A DNA stretch of 64,000 nucleotides from Pleuronectes platessa. Its lineage: Eukaryota; Chordata; Actinopteri; Pleuronectiformes; Pleuronectidae. The translations under genes were made by a program, and so were the position numbers. This document shows, one piece after another, positions 52,101-63,120 of this stretch (its first letter is position 1; each line of letters opens with the position of its first letter). The stretch is taken from positions 8,668,659 through 8,732,658 of the forward strand of contig NC_070640.1 of NCBI RefSeq assembly GCF_947347685.1, read 5' to 3'. The notes beneath the pieces were generated by a model that did no database searches, was not told where the DNA came from, and saw nothing but the letters and a program-made list of their open reading frames with translations.

Positions 52101-55100
52101 ACCGGGGGCTGAATGTCTGGTTTTCTCCCAGCCATTCCTCCGCCCCCTCGGGCCAGACTGGGCCATCGTCTCCTGAGGAGTGCATGGCCTCAGCGCCCTG
52201 CCTACCCTCTTTCTCCAAGCGGAGGAGAACACTGCAGACGTACGTACAGGCAGGCGATGAATGACACGAGTGGGTGAAGGGGGGGGCAAGCAGTGAAATG
52301 ACAGGGACTGATGGTTAGTATGATTAGTGTCACATTCATGTGCAAGGTACAATAAAGACTGTTTTAAAGTGCAGGTCAACAACACAGAAATTGGATTAAA
52401 GGACAGGTTCACATTTTTTTCCAATTTGTCTTAACACAATACGCAGATGCTCCTGTGCACATTTTACAAGTTGTTATTGTTGGGGCCACCAATAGACTGT
52501 ATATAAAGATGGACGACATATCTCCTCCTCTTCCCAAACAACAAACGTTGCCATCTTGCATGTCTGAAGCCAGAGTCGTAGCATTCAGGGTATGGAGCCA
52601 TGATAACAAATGTGAACCTGTCATTTAATGTGCAACTACTGTTACTTTGGTGAAATTACTGCGGGAAATACATAATGCTGTGAGTGGATATTTCTGTAAC
52701 ATGAAACTCACGAAGAGAGGACGATGGCCACAGCATCGTTGAGGACACTCTCCCCAAACAGTAAAGCATACAGGTCCACATCCACCTTGAGCTCATTGAA
52801 GATAGCCAGCACTGTCACTGAAACACAGAGGAGAAAAATATCATGTGAATATTCATTGAACAACAGGACAAAAGGGAAGTCTTCAAACAATTATATCATA
52901 CAAAGCAGAAAGCCTGAGCTGCGTCCATTCTTGTTACCTTCACCAAGTATTCAGCAGCAAAAACTACAGAAGGGAACGAGTAAGAACTCATTGAATTTTG
53001 GGGATGATCCGCACAAGGATGCTATCCAGGATTTTTCACTTTCAATTTCTTTAACACTGTGAGATGGGCCCTTGGCGAAGGTATGAAAGTGTCAGTCTCT
53101 CTGGATATGTGGACACTGAAAGCTTATATGACAGAACCTACCTGGGTCTGTTGCTGAAACGATGGCCCCGAAGAAGAGACAGTCAGTAAAGAAAAAATCT
53201 CCCCCTAGCTGTCCCACAACTTTCATGAAGGACACAAAGCCATACATGATCAACCTAGGGAGGAAAGAAAGAAATGTCAAAAAGAGACAAATGAGGCAAA
53301 ATCTTCTGTATTTAAGTCTGACTGCAAGGTATAATGGTAGAAACAAACATGACTGTTTCTGAGATGATTTCAGAGACATCTGAACAACTTACCCAATAAC
53401 AAAGCACGATATAACTGTTCCCACAAAAGCATAGGCCAGGATGGAGCCGATGTTTCTGAAAAAATGTCTCTGAAACAGACAAAGACACAGATTTATTAAA
53501 ACAGACCCTGTCCAGTGCTGGTTGTTAAGTTGAAAATATCTAGATAAATATATAAATTATCTAAAATGCACGAAGAATCAGATGCAAAATTTAAAAAAAA
53601 ATTACATTGTTGTAATATATGTAATTTCCACAAAGGGAGTATTATAAATTCTTTTGACTCTCTCACCCTTTTCAGACTGTAGCCAGCGTGGAAGATGATG
53701 GGTGGCAGCAAAATGTTGAAAAACACTTCTGGATCAAAGGTCACCTGAAGACAAAAGGTTAGAAGAAGAAGCAACTTAATACCTGATTTCTCTAGTGGAA
53801 TTAAGTGTATGTGAGGTGAACTGCTCTAAATGTTCAGGAAACACACTTTATGTTTAAGTTTAGTGAGAAAAAACTCAATTGTATGTAATCACAGAATTGA
53901 CAAAGTTTTCTTCCAATAAAGCTACTGTCACTCCATAAGACATATTGTCAGACGGCGATTTCGTTCGCGTCCTTGCCTTTCTGAGCATCTCGTCGTCCTG
54001 CACTTGGTGACCTTTGCTGCGGCTGACTTCCCCCTTCAGGGTGTACTCGTAGAATCGGCCACTGACATTGACCAACAGAGTGGCGGGGCTAGCGTTGACG
54101 GCACAGCTGAGGACCGTTTCGTTCATGCTCTGGGGCACGTGGACCCCGAACCTCAGGATCACACCCACCAACACACCTTTGGGAGGGAGGAGGAGAGGGG
54201 GAGAGAGGGAGAGAGGGAGAGAGGGCAAAGCAATTAGACTAAGGAACATGAGTAAGTATCTGGTAAGCAGCCGAATAGAATAGAATCTATTTTAAAACCC
54301 TGCTTGAATTATGTGAGTGAGCTACATACCTAAATTAGATTGATCGCTATTTAAAAAAAAAAACTAATGGGCCAAGTTAATTAATGGATTCATGATAAGT
54401 CTGACGATTTAACTGGGGGGCTAGGTACACCCTGGCTAGGTCGCCAACAATCATTCAAACTCATAGTTACATCTATAGACAATTAAGAGTCTCCAATTAA
54501 CCTAGGCCCAACCTAGACTTTGGGAGGAAGCCGGGAAAACCCATTCGGACACATTATCAGCTGTAATCAACCAAACCTTATCCTTACTACTATTTATTAA
54601 GGCGGGGAAATATTTATGACAGCTGGGCAATGGATATGTTCCTTGGTGGTCATTTTAATGTATGGTAGGTGTGTAAAAAATTCAAATAGCGTTTCACACG
54701 CAGAAAATAAACAATTGTAAATACTAAATAAATAAATATGTACAAGAAAATAAAAGATTATTAAAATGGCAGAGCTCGGCAGCTTTAGTCTTTCTGTTTA
54801 GATTTAACACTCTGATCACCCGACTGTGAGAGGGATCGTTTATCTCTTCTGGAGGCACACTGCCGGGTGCAGATGTCATGCAGATATGGCAATATAAACG
54901 ATATCAATAATTATCGGAATATCATTTTCATATATGGCACTATAACAAAAACATAGATTTGCTTTGTCTCATATGTTGTGTTGTTAGTTATTGTTGTGCA
55001 TTGCACCTGTCTGAAAATTAGGGTCTGTATATATCGCTTATACATGGTGACTATAACAAGTCATTCTATTTTATTCTAAATTGGCCAGGGATGAAACAGA

Positions 55101-56022
55101 TAAAATTGGTCAGTTGAGCTAACGTTATGCTTTGTACTACCCATTGAGGAGGTACAATAAATCATTGATCTGCCTCATGTATAAACATGTTTAGGGTGTT
55201 TAAAGGTTCCGTGTTTAGAATTTAGTGACATCTAGTGTTGAAGTTGAATGTTGCAGCTTAACACCCCTCACCCTCCCCTTTCAAACATGAATAAGAACCT
55301 GTGGTAGCCTTCTGTTGTCATAAAAACTCAAAAGGTGTTTAGTTTGTCCAGTCACGGCTACTGTAAAAAAGATGGCGGCCTCTATAGAGAGGACCCACTC
55401 CAAATGTATATATAATAGGTATTTAAATGTAAAAAGCCCATTCTAGGGTAAATAACTCGCACAACTTAGATGTAACACACTAGTGACAACATCACTAGGA
55501 TATTTATATATTCAATTTAAATTCTGTTCACCTAAGTTTTACAGACTGGACCTTTAAACACGAGTTTAAAACCCCTTACTTTCACTCAGGAGGGAAATTA
55601 AGTCTTTAAAATGAATAAAGATGTTTGGCTCTGTGCTCATGGGCAGTGTCACGTCAGCGAGGAGCTAACGGCGGCTAATGTTTACGCGAAGTTAACATGC
55701 GTGACTGTTGGCAGCGTTATAGCTAGCCGCCGTTAGCCGTCCTACCGTAGATCATGGCGAGTCCGGTCTCGTGCAGGAACCGGAACCTGCGGTGCTTGAA
55801 CAGCCATATGGTGAGGATGGTGAGCGTTAAGAGCATTATGAATATGAGGAGATTGGCGCTGTCCTGGCGGTGGCTCTCCTCAGCCATCCGCTCCGTCGCG
55901 ACGTTGTCCATCGCATGGCTATCGCCCTGGACGCCGACCAACACGAACGTCAGCACGGACGGCGCCAGCAGGAGCCTGTTCAGCGGCTTGACACCAGGGA
56001 AAGGTCTCGGTGCGGCTCCCAT
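46173..56022 (-). CDS. slc9a6: Sodium/hydrogen exchanger 6 (NHE6)
   Basis: Sixteen exons close in frame to 705 aa: 56022-55746, 54176-53977, 53744-53667, 53469-53393, 53254-53142, 52817-52712, 51364-51223, 50660-50555, 50027-49939, 48700-48587, 48204-48093, 47575-47422, 47323-47293, 47171-47083, 46824-46719, 46496-46173. Hallmarks: AEESHRQDSANLLIFI before helix 1, GAIVSATDPVTVLAIF, FGESVLNDAVAIVLS (about 269-283), AENFIFSYMGLTLF (about 405-418), RGAMTFALSIRDTATYARQ, and the tail block HEVPIRGTRLVLPMDD. NHE6 is an organellar exchanger that leaks protons from recycling endosomes in exchange for Na+ or K+. The tail motif and NYLKPLLTHSGPPL point to NHE6 rather than NHE9. Human isoforms are 669-701 aa, so this is full length. 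Introns 7, 10 and 14 have U12-type signals and intron 2 is GC-AG (separate entries). Synteny with fhl1 supports the name. Confidence 0.94.
46825..47082 (-). other. U12-type (minor spliceosome) GT-AG intron 14 of slc9a6
   Basis: The donor reads GTATCCTTTGG directly after codon phase 2 (CGA AA). A U12 branch-site match, GTCCTTGAC, lies about 18 nt before the acceptor CCCCAG. Joining gives AA+C (Asn), restoring FDRNYLKPLLTHS. Both U12 signals are present and the frame closes. Confidence 0.85.
48205..48586 (-). other. U12-type GT-AG intron 10 of slc9a6
   Basis: The donor is GTATCCTTTTCC, the branch-like motif is GTCCTTGACC at about 48221-48231, and the acceptor is GGTGTAG. Splicing is phase 0 and produces GAF/LAVFLGRAAN, the expected protein. 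Confidence 0.85.
49020..49535. mobile_element. TTAA-type MITE, right end clear
   Basis: Ends in GAACTATCCCTTTAA at 49535, the complement of the common fish terminus TTAAAGGGATAGTTC, preceded by AATTTTCATTTCTCACTTC. The left end is too decayed to place exactly. It lies within slc9a6 intron 9. Confidence 0.5.
50661..51222 (-). other. U12-type AT-AC intron 7 of slc9a6
   Basis: No GT donor fits the end of exon 7. The intron begins ATATCCTCAC and ends GATCAC, with the branch-site motif GTCCTTGAC about 17 nt upstream of the terminal AC (plus-strand 50677-50685). Splicing joins ...MTAL to VTKFTKLRDF in phase 0, exactly the NHE6 protein. This is a textbook AT-AC minor intron. Confidence 0.88.
51030..51195 (+). 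repeat. Dispersed fish repeat (same family as 10540-10790)
   Basis: Contains GTGTGAATGGTTGT, CCTGTGATGGACTTGTCCAG, GTCAGCTGGGATTGGCTCCA and a terminal GCGGATGGATTA. It is shared with the copy in adad2 intron 2 and lies in the AT-AC intron of slc9a6, just inside the donor. Confidence 0.7.
52396..52628. mobile_element. TTAA-flanked MITE, 233 bp, in slc9a6 intron 6
   Basis: The left end TTAAAGGACAGGTTCACATT and right end AATGTGAACCTGTCATTTAA are inverted repeats with one or two mismatches, and both ends are TTAA. That target preference is typical of piggyBac-like non-autonomous elements. The interior carries the 'gactgtatataaagatggac' motif seen elsewhere in the window. Confidence 0.85.
52930..53085. 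repeat. Degraded copy of the dispersed repeat at 34090-34330
   Basis: Retains CATTGAATTTTGG, GATCCGCACAAGGATG, TCCAGGATTTTTCACTTTC and TTTCTTTAACACTGTGAGAT in order. It is in slc9a6 intron 5. Confidence 0.6.
53745..53976 (-). other. GC-AG intron 2 of slc9a6
   Basis: Exon 2 ends ...ATG CTC AGA AAG and is followed by GCAAGG, with no usable GT nearby. The next exon starts after TTGTCTTCAG with GTG ACC TTT. The joined protein MLRK/VTFDPEVFF is the conserved NHE6 sequence, so the donor must be GC. Confidence 0.8.
54405..54555 (-). repeat. Partial copy of the 10540-10790 repeat family, opposite strand
   Basis: Shows GTACACCCTGGCTAGGTCGCC, CAATTAAGAGTCTCCAATTA, then TTTGGGAGGAAGCCGGGAAA, which correspond to the reverse complement of the repeat seen at 10540 and 51030. 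It is in slc9a6 intron 1. Confidence 0.6.
55200..55557. mobile_element. TTAA-flanked MITE, 358 bp, in slc9a6 intron 1
   Basis: Begins TTAAAGGTTCCGTGTTTAGA and ends ACAGACTGGACCTTTAA, imperfect inverted termini with TTAA at both ends. The interior (GACATCTAGTGTTGAAGTTG, AAAACTCAAAAGGTGTTTAG, AGATGGCGGCCTCTATAGAG) matches a very abundant fish MITE. It has no coding capacity. Confidence 0.85.
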
Positions 56023-57139
56023 CGTGGCTCCTCTGTGAGCTGCTCACATTTGCCGTTCGATTCCCGTCGCGATTGTGTGTTGACGGGGGGCGAGAAGGAG
56101 AAAACGACAGCGGATGACAGCTCCTTCCGAAGCCCTCTATCAAAACACGACGACTTCCGCCTCTTCAGAGTAAAAGTCGTTTTAAGGCTTATTTTTTCAT
56201 CACATTCCATTACAATAATATATTCATATGTTGATGATAATAATAATTACGATAGTGATCATTTTTACTGCTACTGTAAGAGCTGTGTATTGTCGATCCG
56301 TGGTGGTGAATAATAATAAAAAATACAAACTAGAAGGTTTTGTACATTCATTTTACAATATATTACACTATGTAAATGAAATAAAAATAATTAAAACAAA
56401 ATAAATTAAATTAATTTAAATTAATCCTGCGCAGTCAACTTCTGTACAGGAGGAAAGTACATTTTCACCACTTTCAAATTTTCTGCAAATTTTGGTAAGA
56501 ATTTGAGCATGTTAAAGCCCTCAAAAAGCCAATTAATTTGCCTGAAAAATTATAATAATAATCCTTACAATTTTAATAGGGCCTCACTGTCTGTCAGTGC
56601 TTGTCAGTGCTCGTGCCCTAATAATAATTACTAGTAGTAGTAGTATTGTTATAATAATATATAGATGATTATATTAATTAGAATTAACTTTATTTATAGG
56701 GCACTTTTCTTAACAATGTAACAAAGAGCTGTATATTGTAGACCGTGGTGGTGGATCATTATAAGGAAATAAAAGTATAAAGGAAGTTTAAAATAGAAAT
56801 ATAAAAGAAATTATATATACAATTTAAACAGAATATATACGTTGGAATGCATTGCACATTAGCCATTGAATATCACAGAGAAGACTGAGTATATTAAATG
56901 GATAATACATTTTGTATGTCAGACTTGTGAGTTATTTGACATTAAACCCACACAGCATGAGGCCTGACTACAGATAAATCATCTTGATCTGTCGACTAAT
57001 ACGTCACCAGTTTCCCCTGACAGGAAACAAAACCCACACAAGTCAAGCGTAGAGCAGCAAAGGCAGAAAGACATCATTCAACGCATCGATACTCTGATGT
57101 AGAAGTAGACCTACGCTGATCCTGTTTTTGTTTCACACG
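56023..57139. other. Shared upstream region of slc9a6 and il2rg
   Basis: The two genes diverge from this 1.1-kb spacer. The left 150 bp next to slc9a6 is GC-richer, while most of the rest is AT-rich simple DNA. Just before the il2rg start is an ATG-TAG (57100-57105), a minimal upstream ORF if transcribed. No core promoter motif is convincing. Confidence 0.45.
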
Positions 57140-59780
57140 ATGCCGACTAGACTGCTCCTACTTCTCTGTCTGTCTGGACACGTATTTACCAAAGAACCAC
57201 CTGGTAAGAACATTTGAAGACAAAAAAACTTTAATTTATTGATTATAGGCATGTTATGATATTTAAAATAACAGTTTTAGTCTTTTTTGACATGTGTGAG
57301 AGGTCATTCCGTTTACTTGAGGCATTCTAATGATATTTTCCAAGATGCTAATGTCAGACTGCTGTATTTGTATCTACATTGTTAGTTTATAGTCTATCAT
57401 AAATCCGAATCTTGAAAAACAATCATGATTGATTTTAACTTTTATCTGATAATTTTCCTTAGCGTAGACTCAATACAAGAAATGGAAAAACCGCACAACG
57501 GCCTTGAAATAGGATTAATCCTTAATAAACCAATTAATCAATGTCAATGTAAATCATTAGTAACTTGATCAATAACATCTGACAAACTGAGTTGAATAAG
57601 TTTGAGGTTCGAAGTTACTTCCTTGATGATGCATGAATTCCCCTTGTACGTGTGTGTGTGCCTGCGTGTGTGTGTGTGTGTGTGTGTGTCAGGCATTAGT
57701 CTACTTTTCTATTGTTATCAACCTCTTGTGTGTCTCTGACAGAAGTGGACTGTTGGGTGATTCATCTGAAACATGTCAACTGTTCCTGGAATAAACAAGG
57801 GACCCCAGACGTCAATTACACCTTCTACAGTTGGTTCGTAATGTGGTGACAGTTACAGTAACAAATCTCTTTTTAAGTCAACTGAATTTGTCAAATTGGT
57901 AAAAGTGACATTTCAACTCTTTTTACTCCAAAGCTCAAACCATGATATATTGCATAACTCTTAAAGGTTTGAGGAATAGAAAGCCTGATACGATATCTAA
58001 ATACAGCAAACAGGCCCATTTTCACTGCAGACTGACTAACAAAATATATAATGGCTGAATTTCATTAGCTCATTCTATGACATGTAAAAATGGCTGCTGT
58101 TACAAAGGCAGATTACAGACGGAAACATCACCTAGAAAAGTACAAGCCCAGGACTGATTGGATTTAATATTGACTTGAAATAATCCCTATGTACAATATG
58201 CCTATTACAGTTGGCATAGCGGTATACATTGCTTTGAGTGTGAATGCATAAACAGAGGTTTCTACACAGGTTCCATAGTGAAAAAGAAAAGAACTGCACC
58301 ACCTATGTGTCCGAGAACGGCACAAACACTGGATGTATCCAACCCTACGACGAGCTGATGGACAGAAGGTTCAGCACGTTCCACACCAGACTGACACATG
58401 GCAACAAGACTTTCGAGAGGACGCATCAACTGAAACAAAAAGGTGTTTATTAACTGGGTTATATGCATGATTCAAAAAGAGATATTTCCATCCACTGGAG
58501 CATCAGAGAAAAAAGTTGGATTTATAATTTTTTAACATGGAACAAAAAACAATTCCCAGATCTGGCTTATTCTCTTCTCCTAATATAAGATGTTTTCTCT
58601 GTCACTGACTGGTCTGTCTTGTCTCCAGTGCTGTTAGATGCACCAATCAACCTGACTGTCAAGAATGACTCGGACTATAACCTGTGGTTTTACTGGAACC
58701 AGACTGCTGCGCATTGTGTGGAGAGTGAAGTTCGCTTCAGGGTCAACGACAAGAATTGGGAGGTAGGAACACAAAATCATATTGTTTTTCATTCTTTGTA
58801 TACAGTTTTTTTCTCACTTCCAATCTCTCTGCTTCATCTCCACAGACTTCTCTGGTCAGTATTGGGACTCAGAAATACTGCATCAACTTGCCTTCCAGCA
58901 GTTCCAGGTATGAGCTGCAAGTGAAGAGCAGAGTGGGGGAAAACTGCGGAGAGTCATTTAACTGGAGTAGCTGGAGTGAGCCTGCAGTCTGGGGATCCAA
59001 CAACATCACAGGTAAACTAAAACCAGGTTTGTACTAGAATTGAGTAGATATGTAAAAATAGTGTGAACGGAGTAAGAAACAGTGGTAAATGGAAAAGAGG
59101 AAAGATCTTCTCATGAATGGCAACATGTGGCTTTGCCACGTTGAACACAATCTGTGAAGGTATGAAAACTTCTTTGTTGGTTTCTTGACACATTACAGTT
59201 TGCCAAATAAAAGCCAGACTCAAAGCCAGAAATACAACTGAAAATCCAGTAATGTTCATCTTAGGCCGATGCAAAGTATTTGATGTATGAGCGATAAAGT
59301 AGTGAAATCCTTATTTTTCTTTAAATATGTAGTCAGTTATTTGACCCAGCAAATTGAACATTGTCCATAAAGTTCTGTCAAAATGTTTACCTGAGTACAC
59401 ATCAAACGTGGCTTTAACGATGCATTTGCTGCTCCAAATGTGCACAAAACACTGATGGTATATGATTAAGAATCATCTGTCCCCCTCTCTCCCTCCTAGA
59501 CACCAATGTGTCTGTGTCTGCGTGGACTCCACTGCTTTATGTGGTCGCTGCTGTTATTCTCATCCTGTTGGTCATGATGATCCTGCCCAATGAAAGGTGG
59601 GTTGGCACATAGTAGTCTGTGTCTGTGCAGTAGCGATTGGGGGAAGGAGCTGCTGTAGAGAGGTGGATCTGTTGTTGACTGATCATGTGGGAGTAAGAAT
59701 GTGTTTACCTCCCATTCAGGCTCCGAATCATCCCAATCCCTGTAATTCCAAAGCCATCCCTGCTCCTTTACGACATTGAG
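57140..59780 (+). CDS. il2rg: Cytokine receptor common gamma chain, partial (3' end not seen)
   Basis: Seven exons join in frame for 262 codons: 57140-57203, 57743-57833, 58270-58442, 58629-58762, 58846-59011, 59500-59596, 59720-59780. They encode a signal peptide (1-16), a first fibronectin-like cytokine-receptor domain with the VDC...VNCSW disulphide pattern, a second domain with HCVESEVRFRV and CINLPSSS, the WSSWS box (194-198) followed by EPAVWGSN, one transmembrane helix (about 218-238) and a Box1-like PIPVIPKP (247-254). The order and spacing match IL2RG, the signalling subunit shared by IL-2, -4, -7, -9, -15 and -21 receptors, which recruits JAK3. Exon 7 ends in a normal GTGAGT donor. 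The final exon, with the rest of the cytoplasmic tail, is not recognisable before 64000 and probably lies beyond the transposon block. The exon 2 donor (TG/GTTCGT) is weak but keeps the frame. Confidence 0.9.
57644..57690. repeat. TG microsatellite in il2rg intron 1
   Basis: A (TG)n array with one CC/CG interruption. Confidence 0.9.
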
Positions 59781-60332
59781 GTGAGTACACAGCACCCAGC
59801 AGCTGATACCTCACCCAGACTAAGTGTCTACAGATATGCTAGTGACCACTGGAGACTGAACATGTAAGAAGGCTTACGACTTTTTCTACATCATAGTTTA
59901 GCGAATTTAACTGGTCAAAATGGACAAGTAGATATTTTGACCTAATGATGTCACAAGGTCATAAAATTACAACTCATCTCAGTTTAGACCACATGGGGAC
60001 AAAATGGAAAGTGTTTTTAATAGGGATGCACCGATATATCGGCCGAACATCGGTAGCGGCCGATATTCGCCTCGTTTACTGATATCGGCTTATCGGTAAT
60101 AAACTTGACTTTCACCGATATCATTGGCCGATGTTCATATTTGTGGTAAAACCGCTGGGCACGTGCCGCGGCTGGGGGAGCAGTCGCTGCGTCGCCCTCC
60201 TCTCCACTGCAGTAAAGTGAGCCATCTGGGAAGCCAGCCGCCACCGGGTTTTTTTTTGCGCGTCTACTTGTGGCTATACGGTAAAACAGCATGGTTGGCT
60301 GAAACGGCCTAAAATTACTACAAATACAACTT

Positions 60333-60337
<5 letters not shown>

Positions 60338-60365
<28 letters not shown>
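60338..60365. repeat. Poly-T tract (about 28 T)
   Basis: A T homopolymer within the left arm of the foldback element. The right arm has a decayed A-rich counterpart (about 63174-63196). Confidence 0.9.
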
Positions 60366-60368
<3 letters not shown>

Positions 60369-60586
60369 CTTTATGGCGTATCTGCTCATGTCAATTATCA
60401 TGTATTTTTAGTGCAAATTAAAGGGCAAGTCTGTAAAAAAAAAAAATGTGTACATAATGTAACCATATTTGGATGCTGATTAAAAATATTCCTTGAGAAG
60501 TTATAAGTGATATCGAGTGAATTCCTGTTCATGGTGTCTCTGACTATGCTGATACAAATTTTTGGGTACTTTTACTGTAGAATAAC

Positions 60587-61534
60587 TGTCACACCCCGCC
60601 TCGGGTGAAGGTAATGTAACCTTAAAAAGACTGGACTTTCAAACCCAAAGATGGCAAGGCACACAGTTGCAAATTGGTTTATAACAACAGTTATTCTCCC
60701 AAAGTGTCAAAATAAGTGCACAACATACATAGGAGGCCAAAACCCAAACATCTGCAAATAAAAACATATTCAAAACCAATTCCACAATCAAATAATTCAA
60801 TCAATTCAAATAATCAATAATCAAATATTCTCTATAATAAATCAAAGCATATTCAAAATCAAATACCGGTACTTCAAATAATCAATGTCAATAAATCAAA
60901 TAATCCATTAGCAAAATAAATGCAAATTAAACTCAATTACAACATAATAGAATAATCACCTCAGTAGATATTCCGTGGAGAGCTGCGCACCCTGCACAAC
61001 ACCGACAACCTCCTCCGGCAACAGCATGCAGCAGACTGTCAGAAGGACAGCAGCTCACCCCTTATATACCCCATGGCCCCTCCCACTAGACAGGCCCAAT
61101 CAACAGGGGGATTATAATACTGAGCATTTTGCCAACCAACCATGAATACACTCATCAAAAAATACAGCATGCATGTTAATGTTACTTTCATTTAGCAGAT
61201 TAGTGATTTTCACTAGTACATTTAAAATTGTCACTCATTAATGTCCAATGTCAATGTCCAGTGTCCCCCTTTGACACAAGGGAAAATGGTTTGGCCCAAA
61301 CATGGCCAATCAGTCCAATCAGTTGCAGCAGGTATTTCCTGACACCATATTTAAAGCCCTCAGCCCCACCCTGACTCTTTTAGTCTGCAGTACAGAGCCG
61401 TGGTGAGCGGGTAAGATTGTTTGTGAGTGTTTGAACAAAGGGAATGTATGCTTGAGGGCCTTGCCGCTCACACCATCCATCAATGCGCGCCGCCGACAGG
61501 CAGCCAAACAGGGACAGTGGTCTAAACTGTCACA
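60587..61534. mobile_element. Solo LTR, 948 bp
   Basis: Inserted in the left arm of the foldback element. It starts TGTCACACCCC and ends ACTGTCACA, so it has TG...CA ends, and it is flanked by a perfect 5-bp target duplication, ATAAC (60582-60586 and 61535-61539). Removing it and one ATAAC restores the 177-bp monomer seen elsewhere in the element. TATA-like boxes occur near 61062 (CTTATATACC) and 61347 (CATATTTAAAG). No internal retroviral genes or second LTR are present. It is a relic of an LTR retrotransposon, Gypsy or endogenous retrovirus type undetermined. Orientation is not certain. Confidence 0.85.
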
Positions 61535-62412
61535 ATAACTGAGAAAATTAAAGGGCAAATCTGGGAAGTGGCCCAATGTATTCATAATGTTACCATATTT
61601 GGAAGCTCATAAAAAATATTCCTTGAGAGGTTATAAGTTACTTCGAGTGGATTCCTGTTCATGGTGTCTCTGACTATGCTGATACAAATTTTTGGGCACT
61701 TTTACTGTAGAATAACTGAGAAAATTAAACGGCAAATCTGGGAAGTGGCCCAATGCAGTTTCCAGTGGATTCCTGTTCATAGAGCCTCTGACTATGCAAT
61801 GTCCACATTCAAATTTAGATGGAACCTCCTGTTTTCACAGACTCATTCAACTTCAACATGATAGTAGATCATCTCTGAGTGTCAGCTACATTATATCAGT
61901 AAAGACTGAACTAAATTTTCAAAATGACTCCCCTTTAAACTAGCATTTTATTGATTCCGCTCCCTGTCTCTGTAGCTTCTCATGCAGACTATTAATGTGG
62001 GCTATTAACAGGTTCAACTAGTGCAATCAAAGTTGACAAATGTAAAGTTGACACACTCCACCTCATATCCTTGTACATGTATTTGGAAATGCTTTTTTGA
62101 GAGTACATCGAACAACATGGAGGAAGGTAAGACACCTAAATGATATTCAGTAACAATTAATTAATTGTTTAAAAAATAAAACAAAATCCCTTTTCAGTTT
62201 AAAGGGGAGTCATTTTGAAAATTTAGTTCAGTCTTTACTGATATAATGTCGCTGACACTCAGAGATGATCTACTATCATGTTGAAGTGGAATGAGTCTGT
62301 GAAAACAGGAGGTTCCATCTAAATTTGAATGTGGACATTGCATAGTCAGAGGCTCTATGAACAGGAATCCACTGGAAACTGCATTGGGCCACTTCCCAGA
62401 TTTGCCGTTTAA

Positions 62413-63120
62413 TTTTCTCAGTTATTCTACAGTAAAAATACTCAAAACTGTGTATCAGCATAGTCAGAGACACCATGAACAGGAATCCACTCAAAGTAAC
62501 TTATAACCTCTCATGGAATATTTTTTATAAGCTTCCAAATATGTTACATTATGAATACATTCGTCCTTTTTCACAGATTTTCCCTTTAATTTTCTCAGTT
62601 ATTCTACAGTAAAAGTACCAAAAAATTTGTATGAGCATAGTCAGAGACACCATGAACAGGAATCCACGCAAAGAAACTTATAACCTCTTAAGGAATATTT
62701 TTTATAAGCTTCCAAATATGTTACATTATGAATACATTCGTCCTTTTTCACAGATTTTCCCTTTAATTTTCTCAGTTATTCTACAGTAAAAGTACCAAAA
62801 AATTTGTATGAGCATAGTCAGAGACACCATGAACAGGAATCCACGCAAAGAAACTTATAACCTCTTAAGGAATATTTTTTATAAGCTTCCAAATATGTTA
62901 CATTATGAATGCATTGGGCCACTTTCACAGATTTGCTATTTAATTTTCTCAGTTATTCTACAGTAAAAGTACCCAAAAATTTGTATGAGCATAGTCAGAG
63001 ACACCATGAACAGGAATTCACTCGATATCACTTATAACCTCTCAAGGAATATTTTTAATCAGCATCCAAATATGGTTACATTATGTACACATTTTTTTTT
63101 TTTACAGACTTGACCTTTAA
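62413..63120. repeat. Tandem array, four 177-bp units
   Basis: The motif TTTTCTCAGTTATTCTAC recurs at 62413, 62590, 62767 and 62944, exactly 177 bp apart each time. The last unit is incomplete or diverged. The left arm has the complementary unit with the same 177-bp spacing (ATAACTGAGA at 61535 and 61712). Confidence 0.9.

Noticed and set aside
52041..52424. 127-aa minus-strand frame in slc9a6 intron 6
   Set aside because: No recognisable domain, no splice signals and partly repeat DNA; it sits inside a well-supported intron.
61661..61861. 66-aa open frame, with a near-identical minus-strand one at 62276-62494
   Set aside because: They are the two arms of one inverted repeat read on opposite strands; there is no resemblance to a transposase or other family.
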